From assembly GCF_019204045.1 (NCBI RefSeq), contig NZ_JAGSPC010000001.1:930001-994000 (forward strand): 64,000 nucleotides of DNA, given 5' to 3'. Below are positions 1 to 8,337 of the stretch, in pieces. The notes beneath the pieces were generated by a model. That model was not told where the DNA came from and did not search any database. It saw only the letters and a program-made list of their open reading frames with translations. Origin of the DNA: Erythrobacter crassostreae (GTDB lineage Bacteria > Pseudomonadota > Alphaproteobacteria > Sphingomonadales > Sphingomonadaceae). The position numbers were made by a program, and so were the translations under genes. Every line of letters begins with the position of its first letter. Positions within the stretch are counted from its first letter, which is position 1.

Positions 1-29
1 AGGGATAACACGTAAATACAACAGCATGC

Positions 30-62
30 AAAAAGGGCCGCCCGGATTGCTCCGCGCGGCCC
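30..62 (-). terminator. Rho-independent terminator after the DUF2282 gene
   Basis: Read on the minus strand, a GGGCCGC arm pairs perfectly with GCGGCCC across a 14-base loop and is followed by five T residues. It lies about 40 bases past the stop codon of the bufferin-like gene and suggests a monocistronic transcript. Confidence 0.8.
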
Positions 63-104
63 ATTTCCTTGCGCAACTGCTGTCACGCTGTTTTGTCGGA
101 CGGC

Positions 105-446
105 TTACGCTTCGACTGGCTCGAGCGTGCCTTTGCCATTTGGCGTTTCAATTTCGAGGCAGGTGCCTGCATCGACGTAAGTCCATGCATTGCCCTGGTA
201 GTCGACCACGCTGGTACCGGCACAGCTGGTGCCAGGACCGGCGGCGCAATCATTTTCGCCAGCTTTGGAAACGCCGTAGCACTTCTCTTTATCGCCAGCG
301 TCATCAGCAGCAGCGATTTCTTGTACGTCGCCGCCTTCGGTTGCGCCCTCTGCTTCAGTCGGTGCATCAGCGCCGCCTGAACATGCCGCGGCGAGGCCGG
401 CTGCTGCTGCGAGTGCGATCGAGCCTTTAAAACGAGTGGTGTTCAT
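105..446 (-). CDS. DUF2282 bufferin-like (BufA1-type) small exported protein
   Basis: A 113-residue protein with an N-terminal hydrophobic export signal, a low-complexity acidic linker (about residues 25-52) and a C-terminal DUF2282 domain. That domain has the four spaced cysteines typical of the family (Cys56, 67, 75, 96, in contexts KCYG, NDCA, TSCA and GTC). DUF2282 proteins (bufferins) are precursors of copper-binding modified peptides in the periplasm, normally processed by a DUF692 MNIO enzyme and its partner. Neither partner is visible here. Cys22 follows AAA after a hydrophobic stretch, so the protein could be lipid-anchored, although the lipobox is not canonical. The start is set by GGAGGA five bases upstream of the ATG; an ATG 18 bases further upstream has no such site. 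Family assignment is firm from the cysteine pattern; metal-buffering function is inferred. Confidence 0.85.
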   Translation of the reverse strand: MNTTRFKGSIALAAAAGLAAACSGGADAPTEAEGATEGGDVQEIAAADDAGDKEKCYGVSKAGENDCAAGPGTSCAGTSVVDYQGNAWTYVDAGTCLEIETPNGKGTLEPVEA

Positions 447-502
447 GGTGTTCCTCCAATCCAAGTTTCCGTGATGAGGCCGTTCGCCCCTTCATCGAAC
501 GA

Positions 503-528
503 TTCGTAGTGAAACAACATTTGGTTAC
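503..528 (-). promoter_or_regulatory. ECF SigF-type promoter of the DUF2282 gene
   Basis: On the minus strand, GTAACC is followed after exactly 16 bases by CGAA, about 57 bases upstream of the ATG. From memory, this matches the GTAACC-N16-CGAA promoter described for the Caulobacter ECF factor SigF, which controls bufferin operons under metal stress. The sequence match is direct; the responsible sigma factor is inferred. Confidence 0.7.
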
Positions 529-544
529 GGTGCCAAGCACTAAA

Positions 545-606
545 TTTGCAGAACGTGCGGATAAGGCGCCGACCTGCTTTGAATTTTGCAGAGTGTTTTG
601 CAGAGT
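545..606. repeat. Three copies of TTTGCAGA between the DUF2282 gene and argB
   Basis: TTTGCAGA occurs at 545-552, 585-592 and 597-604. The last two lie within a 12-base tandem unit, TTTTGCAGAGTG, repeated nearly twice. The repeats are in the divergent intergenic region. Their function is unknown; they could be binding sites or a chance short duplication. Confidence 0.5.
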
Positions 607-677
607 TCTGGCAAAGCGGCTAAGCGCCTCGCTGCGAACTAATCACCACCGCCAGCGATGACATAAGGACGGGCGCG

Positions 678-1586
678 ATGACAGATATTGCCGACACAAT
701 GGCTGATGCAGCGGGCCTATCCAAGGTCGAAGTGCTGATTGAGGCGTTGCCCTATTTTCAGCGCTATGCCGGACGCACTTTTGTTGTGAAATATGGCGGC
801 CATGCCATGGGCAACAAACAGGCCGCGCGTGATTTTGCCGAAGATATTGTTCTGCTGAAAGCGGTCGGGATCAATCCGGTCGTGGTCCATGGGGGCGGGC
901 CGCAGATCGGTGACATGCTGTCGCGTCTTGGCGTCGAAAGCACGTTTGTCGACGGCTTGCGTGTTACTGATGAAGCCACAGCGAAGGTGGCCGAGATGGT
1001 GCTTTCGGGCGGGATCAACAAAGAACTGGTCGGTTGGCTTTCCAATGCCGGTGGCAAGGCGCTGGGCCTGTCTGGCAAGGATGGCGGGCTGGTCACGGCG
1101 CGCAAGGTGGAGCGCACGGCGCGCGATCCGGAAAGCTTGATCGAGAGCGTCGTCGACCTCGGGTTTGTTGGTGAGCCTGCGCATGTCGACACCAGCGTAA
1201 TTGACACAGCCGTCGCCGCTGGAATGATCCCGGTGATAGCCCCGATTGCGGGCGGAGAGGACGGCGCAACTTACAACATCAATGCAGACACAATGGCCGG
1301 TGCAGTCGCGGCGGCGCTGGGTGCAGCGCGGCTGTTCCTGCTTACCGACGTTGCGGGCGTGCTCGATGGCAATGGCAATTTGCTGTCAGACTTGAACCCG
1401 CGAGATATTGCCAAATTGCGCGAAGAAGGTGTGATTAAGGGCGGCATGGTGCCCAAACTGGAAACGTGTGTCTCGGCGGTTGAGTCCGGGTGTGAAGCCG
1501 CAGTTGTTTTAGACGGACGCATTCCGCATGCGATGTTGCTCGAATTCTTCACAGCTCGCGGTGCGGGCACACTGGTGCGGGCATAG
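678..1586 (+). CDS. argB: Acetylglutamate kinase
   Basis: Phosphorylates N-acetyl-L-glutamate with ATP, the second step of arginine biosynthesis, in the cytoplasm. The 302 residues fit the family. The N-terminal phosphate-binding segment (KYGGHAMG near residue 38), the substrate loop VVHGGGPQI, the [10 protein letters not shown] segment, NINADTMAG and the C-terminal GGMVPKLE nucleotide-binding segment are all intact. AAGGAC upstream of the ATG supports the start. The N-terminal helix before the kinase fold is the type present in arginine-sensitive, hexameric enzymes, so feedback inhibition by arginine is plausible but not shown. No other arg genes are adjacent; a YggT gene follows. Confidence 0.97.
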   Translation: MTDIADTMADAAGLSKVEVLIEALPYFQRYAGRTFVVKYGGHAMGNKQAARDFAEDIVLLKAVGINPVVVHGGGPQIGDMLSRLGVESTFVDGLRVTDEATAKVAEMVLSGGINKELVGWLSNAGGKALGLSGKDGGLVTARKVERTARDPESLIESVVDLGFVGEPAHVDTSVIDTAVAAGMIPVIAPIAGGEDGATYNINADTMAGAVAAALGAARLFLLTDVAGVLDGNGNLLSDLNPRDIAKLREEGVIKGGMVPKLETCVSAVESGCEAAVVLDGRIPHAMLLEFFTARGAGTLVRA

Positions 1587-1715
1587 AGGCGGCACTATAT
1601 CGGATTTCGCAAAAAGGGTAGCGTTAGGCGTATTAGTCGGGTAACACGCCAATAACGGGACCACATACGCGCGCAATACGGGTCGTGCGCCGAAAAAAAG
1701 GCAGTTTGAAACACC

Positions 1716-1988
1716 ATGGATCTTCTCGTCGACGTCGTCGGAATTCTTACCCAAGCATTCGTGATGCTGATTATCATTCAGTTTGTGATCGGCCTACTGT
1801 TTGCGTTCAATGTCGTGAACCCATCGAACCAGTTTCTGATGCAGGTTTACCAATCGATCAATTCTCTGCTTGAACCGATCCTGCGTCCGATCCGCAACAT
1901 CATGCCCAACACCGGCGCGATTGATTTCTCTCCGCTTGTTCTGATTATCGGCCTTCAGATTTTGATGGCGGTTCTCCGAAGCGTTTAA
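1716..1988 (+). CDS. YggT family integral membrane protein
   Basis: A 90-residue protein with two hydrophobic segments (about residues 8-30 and 68-87) separated by a conserved loop with [14 protein letters not shown], the hallmark of YggT proteins. The exact role of the family is not established; members sit in the inner membrane and have been linked to osmotic tolerance and cell division or membrane-protein assembly. It lies 129 bases after argB and 29 bases before folD on the same strand, so it may be cotranscribed with folD. The ribosome binding site is weak. Confidence 0.9.
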   Translation: MDLLVDVVGILTQAFVMLIIIQFVIGLLFAFNVVNPSNQFLMQVYQSINSLLEPILRPIRNIMPNTGAIDFSPLVLIIGLQILMAVLRSV

Positions 1989-2017
1989 CTGCCAATCGAC
2001 AGGAAACTGATCCAGAT

Positions 2018-2911
2018 ATGACCGCCACACGGATTGACGGAAAAGCTTTTGCCGCGCGCCTGCGGGAGCGGGTCGGGGATTATGCCGCGACTTTTGCGGA
2101 GGCCGCTGGTCGTAAGGCGGGCCTCGCTGTTGTGCTGGTGGGCGAAGACGCCGCCAGTCAGGTCTATGTCGGTGCCAAGGGGAAAGCGACGCTGGCTGCC
2201 AACATGGCAAGCTTTGAGCATCGCCTGCCGATGGACACGACATCAGAAGATCTGATGGCGCTGGTTGAAAAACTCAACAATGATGACAGCGTGGATGGCA
2301 TTCTTGTGCAATTGCCGTTGCCAGACCATCTCGATGAACAAAGTATCATTGCCGCGATTAGCCCTGACAAGGACGTGGACGGTTTCCATGTCATCAATGC
2401 GGGCCGGTTGAGCGTGGGGCAAACAGGCTTCGTGCCGTGCACACCGCTGGGCTGTATGATGCTTTTGACGGACCGCCTCGGGGACCTATCCGGTCTCGAA
2501 GCGGTAGTGATTGGACGTTCGAACATTGTTGGCAAGCCGATGGCGCAACTGCTGCTGGATGCCAATGCGACCGTCACCATCGCGCATAGCCGGACCAAAG
2601 ACCTCGCCTCGGTCGTGCGCCGCGCAGATATTGTGGTGGCCGCCGTTGGCCGCCCGCAAATGATCGGCAAGGACTGGCTGAAAGACGGTGCGACCGTGAT
2701 TGATGTGGGCATTAACCGCCTACCGCCGGAACCGGGCAAGGAAAAGGGCAAGCTGGTCGGCGACGTCGCATTCGACGAAGCGAGCGAAGTCGCCGGCGCG
2801 ATTACCCCTGTGCCGGGCGGTGTAGGACCGATGACAATTGCAGTTCTGCTGCGCAACACATTGGTCGCTGCTCATCGCAATGCCGGTCTTGAGGCTCCCG
2901 CAGACTTGTGA
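2018..2911 (+). CDS. folD: Bifunctional methylenetetrahydrofolate dehydrogenase / methenyltetrahydrofolate cyclohydrolase
   Basis: Interconverts 5,10-methylene-, 5,10-methenyl- and 10-formyl-tetrahydrofolate using NADP(H), supplying one-carbon units for purines and formyl-methionine. At 297 residues it has the usual length. The catalytic YVGAKGKA motif (Tyr50, Lys54), the [10 protein letters not shown] substrate motif, the DVDGFH segment, the Rossmann signature [18 protein letters not shown] and the C-terminal [10 protein letters not shown] are all present. The stop codon overlaps the GTG start of the following lipoprotein gene, implying translational coupling. Confidence 0.97.
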   Translation: MTATRIDGKAFAARLRERVGDYAATFAEAAGRKAGLAVVLVGEDAASQVYVGAKGKATLAANMASFEHRLPMDTTSEDLMALVEKLNNDDSVDGILVQLPLPDHLDEQSIIAAISPDKDVDGFHVINAGRLSVGQTGFVPCTPLGCMMLLTDRLGDLSGLEAVVIGRSNIVGKPMAQLLLDANATVTIAHSRTKDLASVVRRADIVVAAVGRPQMIGKDWLKDGATVIDVGINRLPPEPGKEKGKLVGDVAFDEASEVAGAITPVPGGVGPMTIAVLLRNTLVAAHRNAGLEAPADL

Positions 2912-3558
2912 GGGTTGTCGCGGGCCTTGCGCTAACCGCAATGCTGTCGGCTTGCGCCGCGCCAAACAGCGTCAATTCGATCCGCCCGGGCATGCCCGTC
3001 CTCGCTGCCGATCTTGCACAAAACCGACTGGCACAGGATTCAGACGTTATTGCAGCGCTGGGCCAAACTGCAGCCCCTGAGGCTATTCTTTTTGCGCCGG
3101 GACCGGTCGATGCAAAATCATGGCTGAGTGGTCAAGAGCCATTTCCCGATACCGCATGGCAGGGGCATCTGGTCGCTGTTTCGTGTGATGGATTGATGGG
3201 CGCGGTGACAGGTGCGATCACGTGGGAGGACTATCCCGGCTACTACACGACAATCTGGCGGTATGATGCTGACGCAGAGGGTTCTTATGGCCAATGGCGT
3301 TGGACGCTGTCGCATGGAGACGGTCTCGACGAGCCTCGCCCAGCACCGCAAATCCCCCTCAATCTGGTGGCCTCTTGCGAAAACCTGCCAGCAGTCGCCG
3401 AACTGACAGAGCAATTTGGGCAATCACCCGACGGATCGCTGCGCTATCGCTGGAATTATAGCGCAGAAGCGGGCCGCATGCTGACAGTCGAGATATGGGA
3501 CGGTGCCGCGTTTAAGACCGTGATCGAAGATACGGTTCCCACTGGTCAGGCTGAGTAA
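2908..3558 (+). CDS. Putative lipoprotein, first of a tandem paralogous pair
   Basis: A 216-residue protein not assigned to a known family. The N-terminus is a short lipoprotein signal ending in LSAC (Cys16), predicting a membrane-anchored periplasmic protein. It starts at a GTG overlapping the folD stop by three bases. The C-terminal two-thirds share a pattern with the next gene: SCDG, a Tyr-Thr-Thr-x-Trp element, a Trp-rich strand, a second VASC cysteine, and a final SLRYRWNYS followed by a FKTVIED-like ending. The conserved cysteine pair (SCDG and VASC) could form a disulfide. Cotranscription with folD looks positional rather than functional. Confidence 0.75.
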   Translation: MRVVAGLALTAMLSACAAPNSVNSIRPGMPVLAADLAQNRLAQDSDVIAALGQTAAPEAILFAPGPVDAKSWLSGQEPFPDTAWQGHLVAVSCDGLMGAVTGAITWEDYPGYYTTIWRYDADAEGSYGQWRWTLSHGDGLDEPRPAPQIPLNLVASCENLPAVAELTEQFGQSPDGSLRYRWNYSAEAGRMLTVEIWDGAAFKTVIEDTVPTGQAE

Positions 3559-3603
3559 ATCAGGCACCGCGCAATTGCGGGTCGACTTAAAATCGGAGAA
3601 TTC

Positions 3604-4365
3604 ATGCAGACCGCAAAGCTTGTCTTGTTCGCCGCCGCTCTCGCAATGACCGTCACAGCCTGCGGAACCCCGCAAAGAGGCCCATCGCAAAAAGTGATAG
3701 CCCGCGCGCTTCAAAGCGCACCTGGTGCCGCCCAGCCGAGCACAATCGTGAAGACCGAGATCGCTTATGCCCGCGCGGCGAAGGAAAGCGGCCAGCACAC
3801 AGCCGCGTTGGAATACGCGGCCAATGGCGCGCGGTTGCATAGACGCAACGGTCTGGTCGGGGCGCTCAACATGTTCGGTCAGGGGAAAGATCCAGAAGCT
3901 GCCGCCGATTGGGCTCCGCGCACTGTCGTGATGAGCTGTGACGGTGAAGTCGCGCTCAGCCTCGGCCGATTTGTGGACCAGGAGGGTTTCGTCGGAAATT
4001 ACGTTACCACGTGGGTGCGCCAGCCGGGTAACAGCTACAAATGGATCTATGATGTGGCAGGGCGCGACAACCCGCAGCCACCGCCCCGCGCCGAGTTTGA
4101 AGATGGCGATATCGTTGTCACTGCGATTGACGCTGTTCAGGGCTTGGTAGCGACATGCCCACGCGGCGGTGAGCAGGTGCCACCGCCTCCTCCGTTGCTG
4201 CTATCGGCAGACATACCGGGAGATGCGACACTTTCGCGGGATGGCACTTTGCGCTGGCGTTGGGAGCACGGCTCCGACGGTACAAAATACATCGCTGCCG
4301 ATTATTACTATAACGGTGAATGGGTTACAGCGATTGATGAAGGGTTCGTATCTCCTGCCGAATAG
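3604..4365 (+). CDS. Putative lipoprotein, second of a tandem paralogous pair
   Basis: A 253-residue protein with a clear lipoprotein signal (hydrophobic stretch ending TVTAC, Cys20) and GGAG upstream of the ATG. Residues from about 100 on mirror the preceding protein: MSCDG, NYVTTWVR, a Trp-Tyr strand, LVATC, then TLRWRWEHG and WVTAIDEGF. It differs by a roughly 60-residue N-terminal insert and a proline run (VPPPPPLL) before the last module. No named domain is recognised. The repeated architecture indicates a gene duplication followed by divergence; the function is unknown. Confidence 0.75.
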   Translation: MQTAKLVLFAAALAMTVTACGTPQRGPSQKVIARALQSAPGAAQPSTIVKTEIAYARAAKESGQHTAALEYAANGARLHRRNGLVGALNMFGQGKDPEAAADWAPRTVVMSCDGEVALSLGRFVDQEGFVGNYVTTWVRQPGNSYKWIYDVAGRDNPQPPPRAEFEDGDIVVTAIDAVQGLVATCPRGGEQVPPPPPLLLSADIPGDATLSRDGTLRWRWEHGSDGTKYIAADYYYNGEWVTAIDEGFVSPAE

Positions 4366-4420
4366 TGTTCTTGGCAAAGGGCGACTATCCTGACAGAAAA
4401 TTTCTGCTAGAGGCCGCCTC

Positions 4421-5047
4421 ATGGTCTTCACCGAGCTTTTCATTTCTGCCTTCATCACGCTGTTCGTCGTGATCGACCCCCCTGGTTGCGCGCCAATTTA
4501 TGCTGGCCTGACAAAGGGGGCCAGCAATGCGCAAGCGCGCAATATGGCGCTTCGTGCCACCGCTATCGCAGCGGTAATCCTTACTATTTTTGCGTTCTTC
4601 GGCGAAGACCTGCTCAACGCACTGCATATCCAGCTCGACAGCTTTCGTATCGCTGGCGGTTTGATGTTGTTCTTTATCGCGTTCGAGATGGTGTTCGAAA
4701 AACGCACCCAGCGCCGCGAAGAACGGGCCGAGAAAGTAACCGCTGCCGAAGTGGAAGATGTTTCCGTCTTCCCGATGGCGATGCCGATGCTGGCGGGGCC
4801 AGGCGCAATTGCGGCGATCATGCTCTTGATGAACGAAGCCGACGGTTTCGAGCAAACAGCAGAGGTGTTTCTTGCCCTTGGCCTAGTCCTGCTCCTGACC
4901 GCAGCAGCGCTGGTCGCAGCCGGACCGCTGATCCGATTGCTTGGTGATAAAGTCGAGGCGGTTATTACTCGACTTCTTGGCGTATTGTTATCTGCACTTG
5001 CGGCACAATACGTGATCGACGGATTGCGCGGCAGCTTTATCACGTAA
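4421..5047 (+). CDS. MarC family integral membrane protein
   Basis: A 208-residue protein with six hydrophobic segments, the N-terminal FVVIDPPGCAPIY motif and the central FPMAMPMLAGPGAIAAIML motif that define MarC/UPF0056 proteins. Despite the name (multiple antibiotic resistance), experiments in E. coli did not support a direct resistance role and the transported substrate is unknown. The length is typical. It follows the lipoprotein pair after 55 bases; a 111-base AT-rich gap separates it from the next unit. Confidence 0.9.
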   Translation: MVFTELFISAFITLFVVIDPPGCAPIYAGLTKGASNAQARNMALRATAIAAVILTIFAFFGEDLLNALHIQLDSFRIAGGLMLFFIAFEMVFEKRTQRREERAEKVTAAEVEDVSVFPMAMPMLAGPGAIAAIMLLMNEADGFEQTAEVFLALGLVLLLTAAALVAAGPLIRLLGDKVEAVITRLLGVLLSALAAQYVIDGLRGSFIT

Positions 5048-5158
5048 AACTACCGAACGTCTTTGTAGTTCGAGAGAGTTATCTCTTGCATTGATCAGTT
5101 TATTGCATAAAACTCACCTTATAAGGGTCGCACAGTACTTCATTTTTCGGAGTTCAGT

Positions 5159-5599
5159 GTGAGGGACGACAAACCAGAAGCTATCATAAGGGCTGCGATT
5201 AAAGAATTGCAGGCCTCGGGCATGGATACCCGTTCTCTTGTCGAGCGGCTTCAGAGCCCCGATATTGCAAACATTGTCGTTGGGCCATGGCCGCCCAGCG
5301 GATTGCAGCCGGAAAAGATGGATGGTCTGATCCAGACGAGAGCGCTCATTTTGGAGACTCTCGATCTGATGCTCGCAAAGAGCCTGCAGCCTGCCAAAAT
5401 TGATCCTTTGAGCGAGAAGGCGGCAGAAGCGTCCGAAGCGTTGAATAAAATCGGCGTGGGCTTTGGCTCGGGAAAGCTTACCGAAACTGTCCACCGATCT
5501 ATCGTGGGCAAATGGCCGCCTGATGGTGCCTCAATTGATCGCCCAGATTTCGAAGGCATAAAGAAGAGCGACATCACCGGAAAATGGCCTCCCAAATAA
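5159..5599 (+). CDS. Hypothetical protein with three Trp-Pro-Pro motifs
   Basis: A 146-residue soluble protein with no signal peptide and no family I recognise. A G-(K/P)-W-P-P motif occurs three times: VVGPWPPSG (Trp44), IVGKWPPDG (Trp119) and TGKWPPK at the extreme C-terminus (Trp143). The intervening part (about residues 55-95) looks helical. It starts at GTG, supported by a CGGAG site upstream. The next gene follows after 20 bases with a strong AAGGAGG site, so the two are probably one operon. The repeated motif suggests a docking peptide; this is inference. Confidence 0.65.
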   Translation: MRDDKPEAIIRAAIKELQASGMDTRSLVERLQSPDIANIVVGPWPPSGLQPEKMDGLIQTRALILETLDLMLAKSLQPAKIDPLSEKAAEASEALNKIGVGFGSGKLTETVHRSIVGKWPPDGASIDRPDFEGIKKSDITGKWPPK

Positions 5600-5619
5600 C
5601 GCGCTAAAGGAGGGTGATG

Positions 5620-6570
5620 ATGCCGGGCAATGATACCAAGACAAAAGAGCAGCCGGTTGCTGACGAGGTAAAACCGGATGCGCCAGCAGGTGCAAAGGTA
5701 GGGGCGTATGGAGTTGCCCCGGCCGATGCCGACGGAGAGCCGATATACGCCGGAGGCAAGGACGGAAAACCTTTGGATGGCCTTGACAAAAGGGTGTTGA
5801 AGTTTGTCGAACCATCCGACCGGAGAGCGGTGAACATCTACTTTGGCCTGCCTGAAAGAGATGAGCCGCCTCCGGCCGATCAATCCGCACTGCACGAGGC
5901 GATCGCAGAAGTTCTCACGACGATCAGAAGGCTCTACATCAGCTCGAATGGCGAAATCGCCGCGCCATTCAGACTTCTCTACCTTCGGTTGTACCGGCTC
6001 GCTCAAGTCGGTTTGACCGGCAAAGCTCAGCCCGAAGTGGCTAAAGCAGCGCTTGAACGAGTAATCGATGATCTCATCAACTCTGAAGGACCTAAGAAAA
6101 AGAATCTGTATCTCAAGCGGCTCTCAGGCGCTGCCGGTCGGCTGATCCTGTTCTTCGTAGCCCTGTATATTTTCATGCGATATGCGGATGGCGATTTCTG
6201 GGGCAAAATTGATGTAAGTACGGCAGCGGCGTCTTCGTTTATGGTCCTCTGGATCGGCACAAGTATCGGTGTCTGTCTCTCCTACGCAATCCGCAAAGCT
6301 GAATTGAAACTGCGCGACCTTACAGTCGCCGAAGATGATTTTCTGGAGCCGACAGCACGTCTTATCTTCGCGGGTGCGTTGGCCAGCGTTCTGGGGCTTC
6401 TATTGAACCTTGGCTTTGTCGAGATAAAGATCGGTGACGTAGCGCTGACGGACTTTGCGAAAAGCCCTCCCCTAGCACTTCTTATGGGTGTGGTTCTGGG
6501 GCTTAACGAACTGCTGTTGCCACAGTCGATTTCTAAGCGGACTGCGGATATCTGGGACAAGATTAAGTAA
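5620..6570 (+). CDS. Hypothetical multi-pass membrane protein, partner of the WPP-motif protein
   Basis: A 316-residue protein with a soluble, proline- and charge-rich N-terminal 165 residues and four likely membrane segments (about 172-188, 202-224, 246-266 and 282-300). The basic PKKKN stretch just before the first segment suggests a cytoplasmic N-terminus. No known family is recognised. Three candidate starts (GTG, ATG, ATG) are in a row; the AGGAGG site lies six bases before the last ATG, which was chosen. It ends eight bases from a convergent MAPEG gene. Confidence 0.65.
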   Translation: MPGNDTKTKEQPVADEVKPDAPAGAKVGAYGVAPADADGEPIYAGGKDGKPLDGLDKRVLKFVEPSDRRAVNIYFGLPERDEPPPADQSALHEAIAEVLTTIRRLYISSNGEIAAPFRLLYLRLYRLAQVGLTGKAQPEVAKAALERVIDDLINSEGPKKKNLYLKRLSGAAGRLILFFVALYIFMRYADGDFWGKIDVSTAAASSFMVLWIGTSIGVCLSYAIRKAELKLRDLTVAEDDFLEPTARLIFAGALASVLGLLLNLGFVEIKIGDVALTDFAKSPPLALLMGVVLGLNELLLPQSISKRTADIWDKIK

Positions 6571-6578
6571 GCTAGAGA

Positions 6579-7004
6579 TCAAGTGATCGTGCTGACAATA
6601 CCGTAGGTTGAGCCAAGCGCGACCAGCAATGTGCCCATCGCTCCCATGGCGCGCATGCCGGCAAAGGCTTTGCGCGTTCCGGTAAGGTCATCGCCGTGCG
6701 AACCGGCGAGTGATGCAAATCCAAGTGCGTGAAGCGAGCGCGCAACGGCAAAGCCGATGCACAAGACCAGTACAAAGGTCGTTTGCCCGACAATAATTTC
6801 AAACAGAGCAATTACCACAAGAAACAGGCCGGAATTCTCGGCCAGATTGCCGTGTCGCCTTACTTTGCGTTCAAGATCGCGATCTCCGCCATCGCCAAGA
6901 AATTGCCCTTTTGACCGGTGAAGACCGACGCTGAGCATCAAGACCACCTGTAGAACAATCAGGAACGCGCCAAGCGCAGCAGCATAAAGAGGAAGGTTGG
7001 TCAC
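6579..7004 (-). CDS. MAPEG family membrane protein
   Basis: A 141-residue protein with four hydrophobic segments and the MAPEG signature: RRHGNLAENSGLFL after the first segment, and the RSLHALGF arginine-histidine motif in the third. MAPEG proteins (membrane-associated proteins in eicosanoid and glutathione metabolism) include microsomal-type glutathione transferases and peroxidases. The bacterial substrate here is unknown. It starts at GTG sharing one base with the stop of the upstream TetR gene, so the regulator and this gene are one transcription unit. Confidence 0.88.
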   Translation of the reverse strand: MTNLPLYAAALGAFLIVLQVVLMLSVGLHRSKGQFLGDGGDRDLERKVRRHGNLAENSGLFLVVIALFEIIVGQTTFVLVLCIGFAVARSLHALGFASLAGSHGDDLTGTRKAFAGMRAMGAMGTLLVALGSTYGIVSTIT

Positions 7005-7645
7005 TATACGCGCTCCTGTTGAATGATCTGAGTGTCCGCAAAGCCGAGAAGCGCAAGCGAAGCGTTTCCGGCGTCTAGGATCCGGGACGGTGCGCCCGCA
7101 AGACGGGCAGAGGCGAATGCTCCATGCAGCAACTGGGTTAGAGTGCGGCCCAGCATTTCGGGGCTCTGATTCAGTCCGTTGTTATCAACTGCGTCGCGAG
7201 CGATGATCGTCAGATAGTTTTCCACCTGATCGAAGATATGCTGCGCTTCTTTGCGAATTTCAGGCATGTCCTGCCCCAACTCAAGAGCGAGTCCGACAAT
7301 CGGGCAGCCGTATATATCGCCGCTCTCCTCAAGCATCGTCTCGTGAGCGCCGTACACAAAGCGGAAAATTGCGGCGAGCCGATCCTGAGGGCTGGAATAG
7401 ATGTCAAAGCTGGATGCGAAGACCGTCTCGATGGTCACGGCCCCGTTAAAGCGGACCACCGCGAGGGCAAGGTCGCCCTTATCGGCAAAGTAGCGATAGA
7501 TTGTGGCCTTGTTCACCTGCGCTGCATCGGCAACCAGATCGACTGAAACACCGTGAAAGCTGCGCCGCCAGAACAGATTTGCCGCCGTCGCTACGATGTG
7601 CGCGCGGGTCCGTTCGCCTTTGGTTGGGAGTGCTGCGAAATCCAT
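7004..7645 (-). CDS. TetR family transcriptional regulator
   Basis: A 213-residue one-component regulator. Residues about 12-58 form the TetR helix-turn-helix domain (TRAHIVATAANLF, then VDLVADAAQVNKATIYRYFADKGDL). The remainder is an all-helical ligand domain with YGCPIVGLALE, resembling regulators of reductase and detoxification genes. A perfect palindrome covers its own start codon, indicating autorepression. It is translationally coupled to the MAPEG gene downstream, which is its likely target. The inducer is unknown. Confidence 0.92.
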   Translation of the reverse strand: MDFAALPTKGERTRAHIVATAANLFWRRSFHGVSVDLVADAAQVNKATIYRYFADKGDLALAVVRFNGAVTIETVFASSFDIYSSPQDRLAAIFRFVYGAHETMLEESGDIYGCPIVGLALELGQDMPEIRKEAQHIFDQVENYLTIIARDAVDNNGLNQSPEMLGRTLTQLLHGAFASARLAGAPSRILDAGNASLALLGFADTQIIQQERV

Positions 7646-7667
7646 ATATAACCGTTTAGTTATATAT
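7644..7667. promoter_or_regulatory. Perfect palindromic operator at the TetR gene start
   Basis: ATATATAAC at 7644-7652 and GTTATATAT at 7659-7667 form a perfect inverted repeat with a six-base spacer. It includes two bases of the TetR start codon, consistent with an autoregulatory operator. Its AT-richness stands out against the GC-rich surroundings. Confidence 0.7.
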
Positions 7668-7719
7668 GAGGGCGGCTCATAGGGCTCTTATGCGATGAAA
7701 TGTCGCAATCCCATCGCTG

Positions 7720-8331
7720 TTATTGGAGGGTCATGATCTCTTCGCCGCCGTCGCTGCGGCCAAAGAACTGCATCAGTTGGACGAGCAATTCGCAGCGCGC
7801 CGAAAGGTTTCCTGCCTCTAGCAAAGCCTGTTTTGATGCCGGATCGAACGGCGCGATCTGCGACACGCCGTTGATCAGCGATTGATCATCCAGCCTTTCA
7901 ACCGAATCCCAATCAACCGAATATCCTTGCCGCTCGGCGAACTTGCGGGCCTCGCTTTCGAAGCCACCGCGCTGGGCGTAGCTAAGGGTTTCATCCTCGT
8001 CGTCCTCGATCACTTCGCCTTCAACCTGGCGGAATGCAGTCACGACGTCGATCTCCCGGATCAATTTGAAACGGCTTTGACCTTCAAGGATCAAATTGTA
8101 GCGTCCGTCCTCCATCGCCTCGATTTCGCCAATGCGCCCGATCGTACCAATCGAGAATAGCGGCGCTCCGTCAACCGGCTGTTGCGGTTGGATCATGGCG
8201 ATTTGGCGGTCCCTCACCAGCGAATCTCCTACGAGCGAACGATAGCGCGGTTCAAAGATGTGCAGCGGGAGCTGTAGACCGGGAAACAGGACCGCACCGG
8301 GAAGGGGAAAGATGGAGAGGCGTTGGGACAA
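7720..8331 (-). CDS. LON N-terminal (substrate-binding) domain protein
   Basis: A 203-residue stand-alone LON substrate-binding domain. The N-terminal LSIFPLPGAVLFPGLQLPLHIFEPRY is characteristic of the PUA-like LON domain, and there is no ATPase or protease domain. Such proteins are thought to bind unfolded polypeptides or modulate proteolysis, but the specific role is not known. It starts at TTG six bases after the stop of the thioredoxin-TPR gene, implying cotranscription. That neighbour is also a protein-quality-control factor, which fits a shared job. Confidence 0.88.
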   Translation of the reverse strand: MSQRLSIFPLPGAVLFPGLQLPLHIFEPRYRSLVGDSLVRDRQIAMIQPQQPVDGAPLFSIGTIGRIGEIEAMEDGRYNLILEGQSRFKLIREIDVVTAFRQVEGEVIEDDEDETLSYAQRGGFESEARKFAERQGYSVDWDSVERLDDQSLINGVSQIAPFDPASKQALLEAGNLSARCELLVQLMQFFGRSDGGEEIMTLQ

Positions 8332-8337
8332 GATCGC

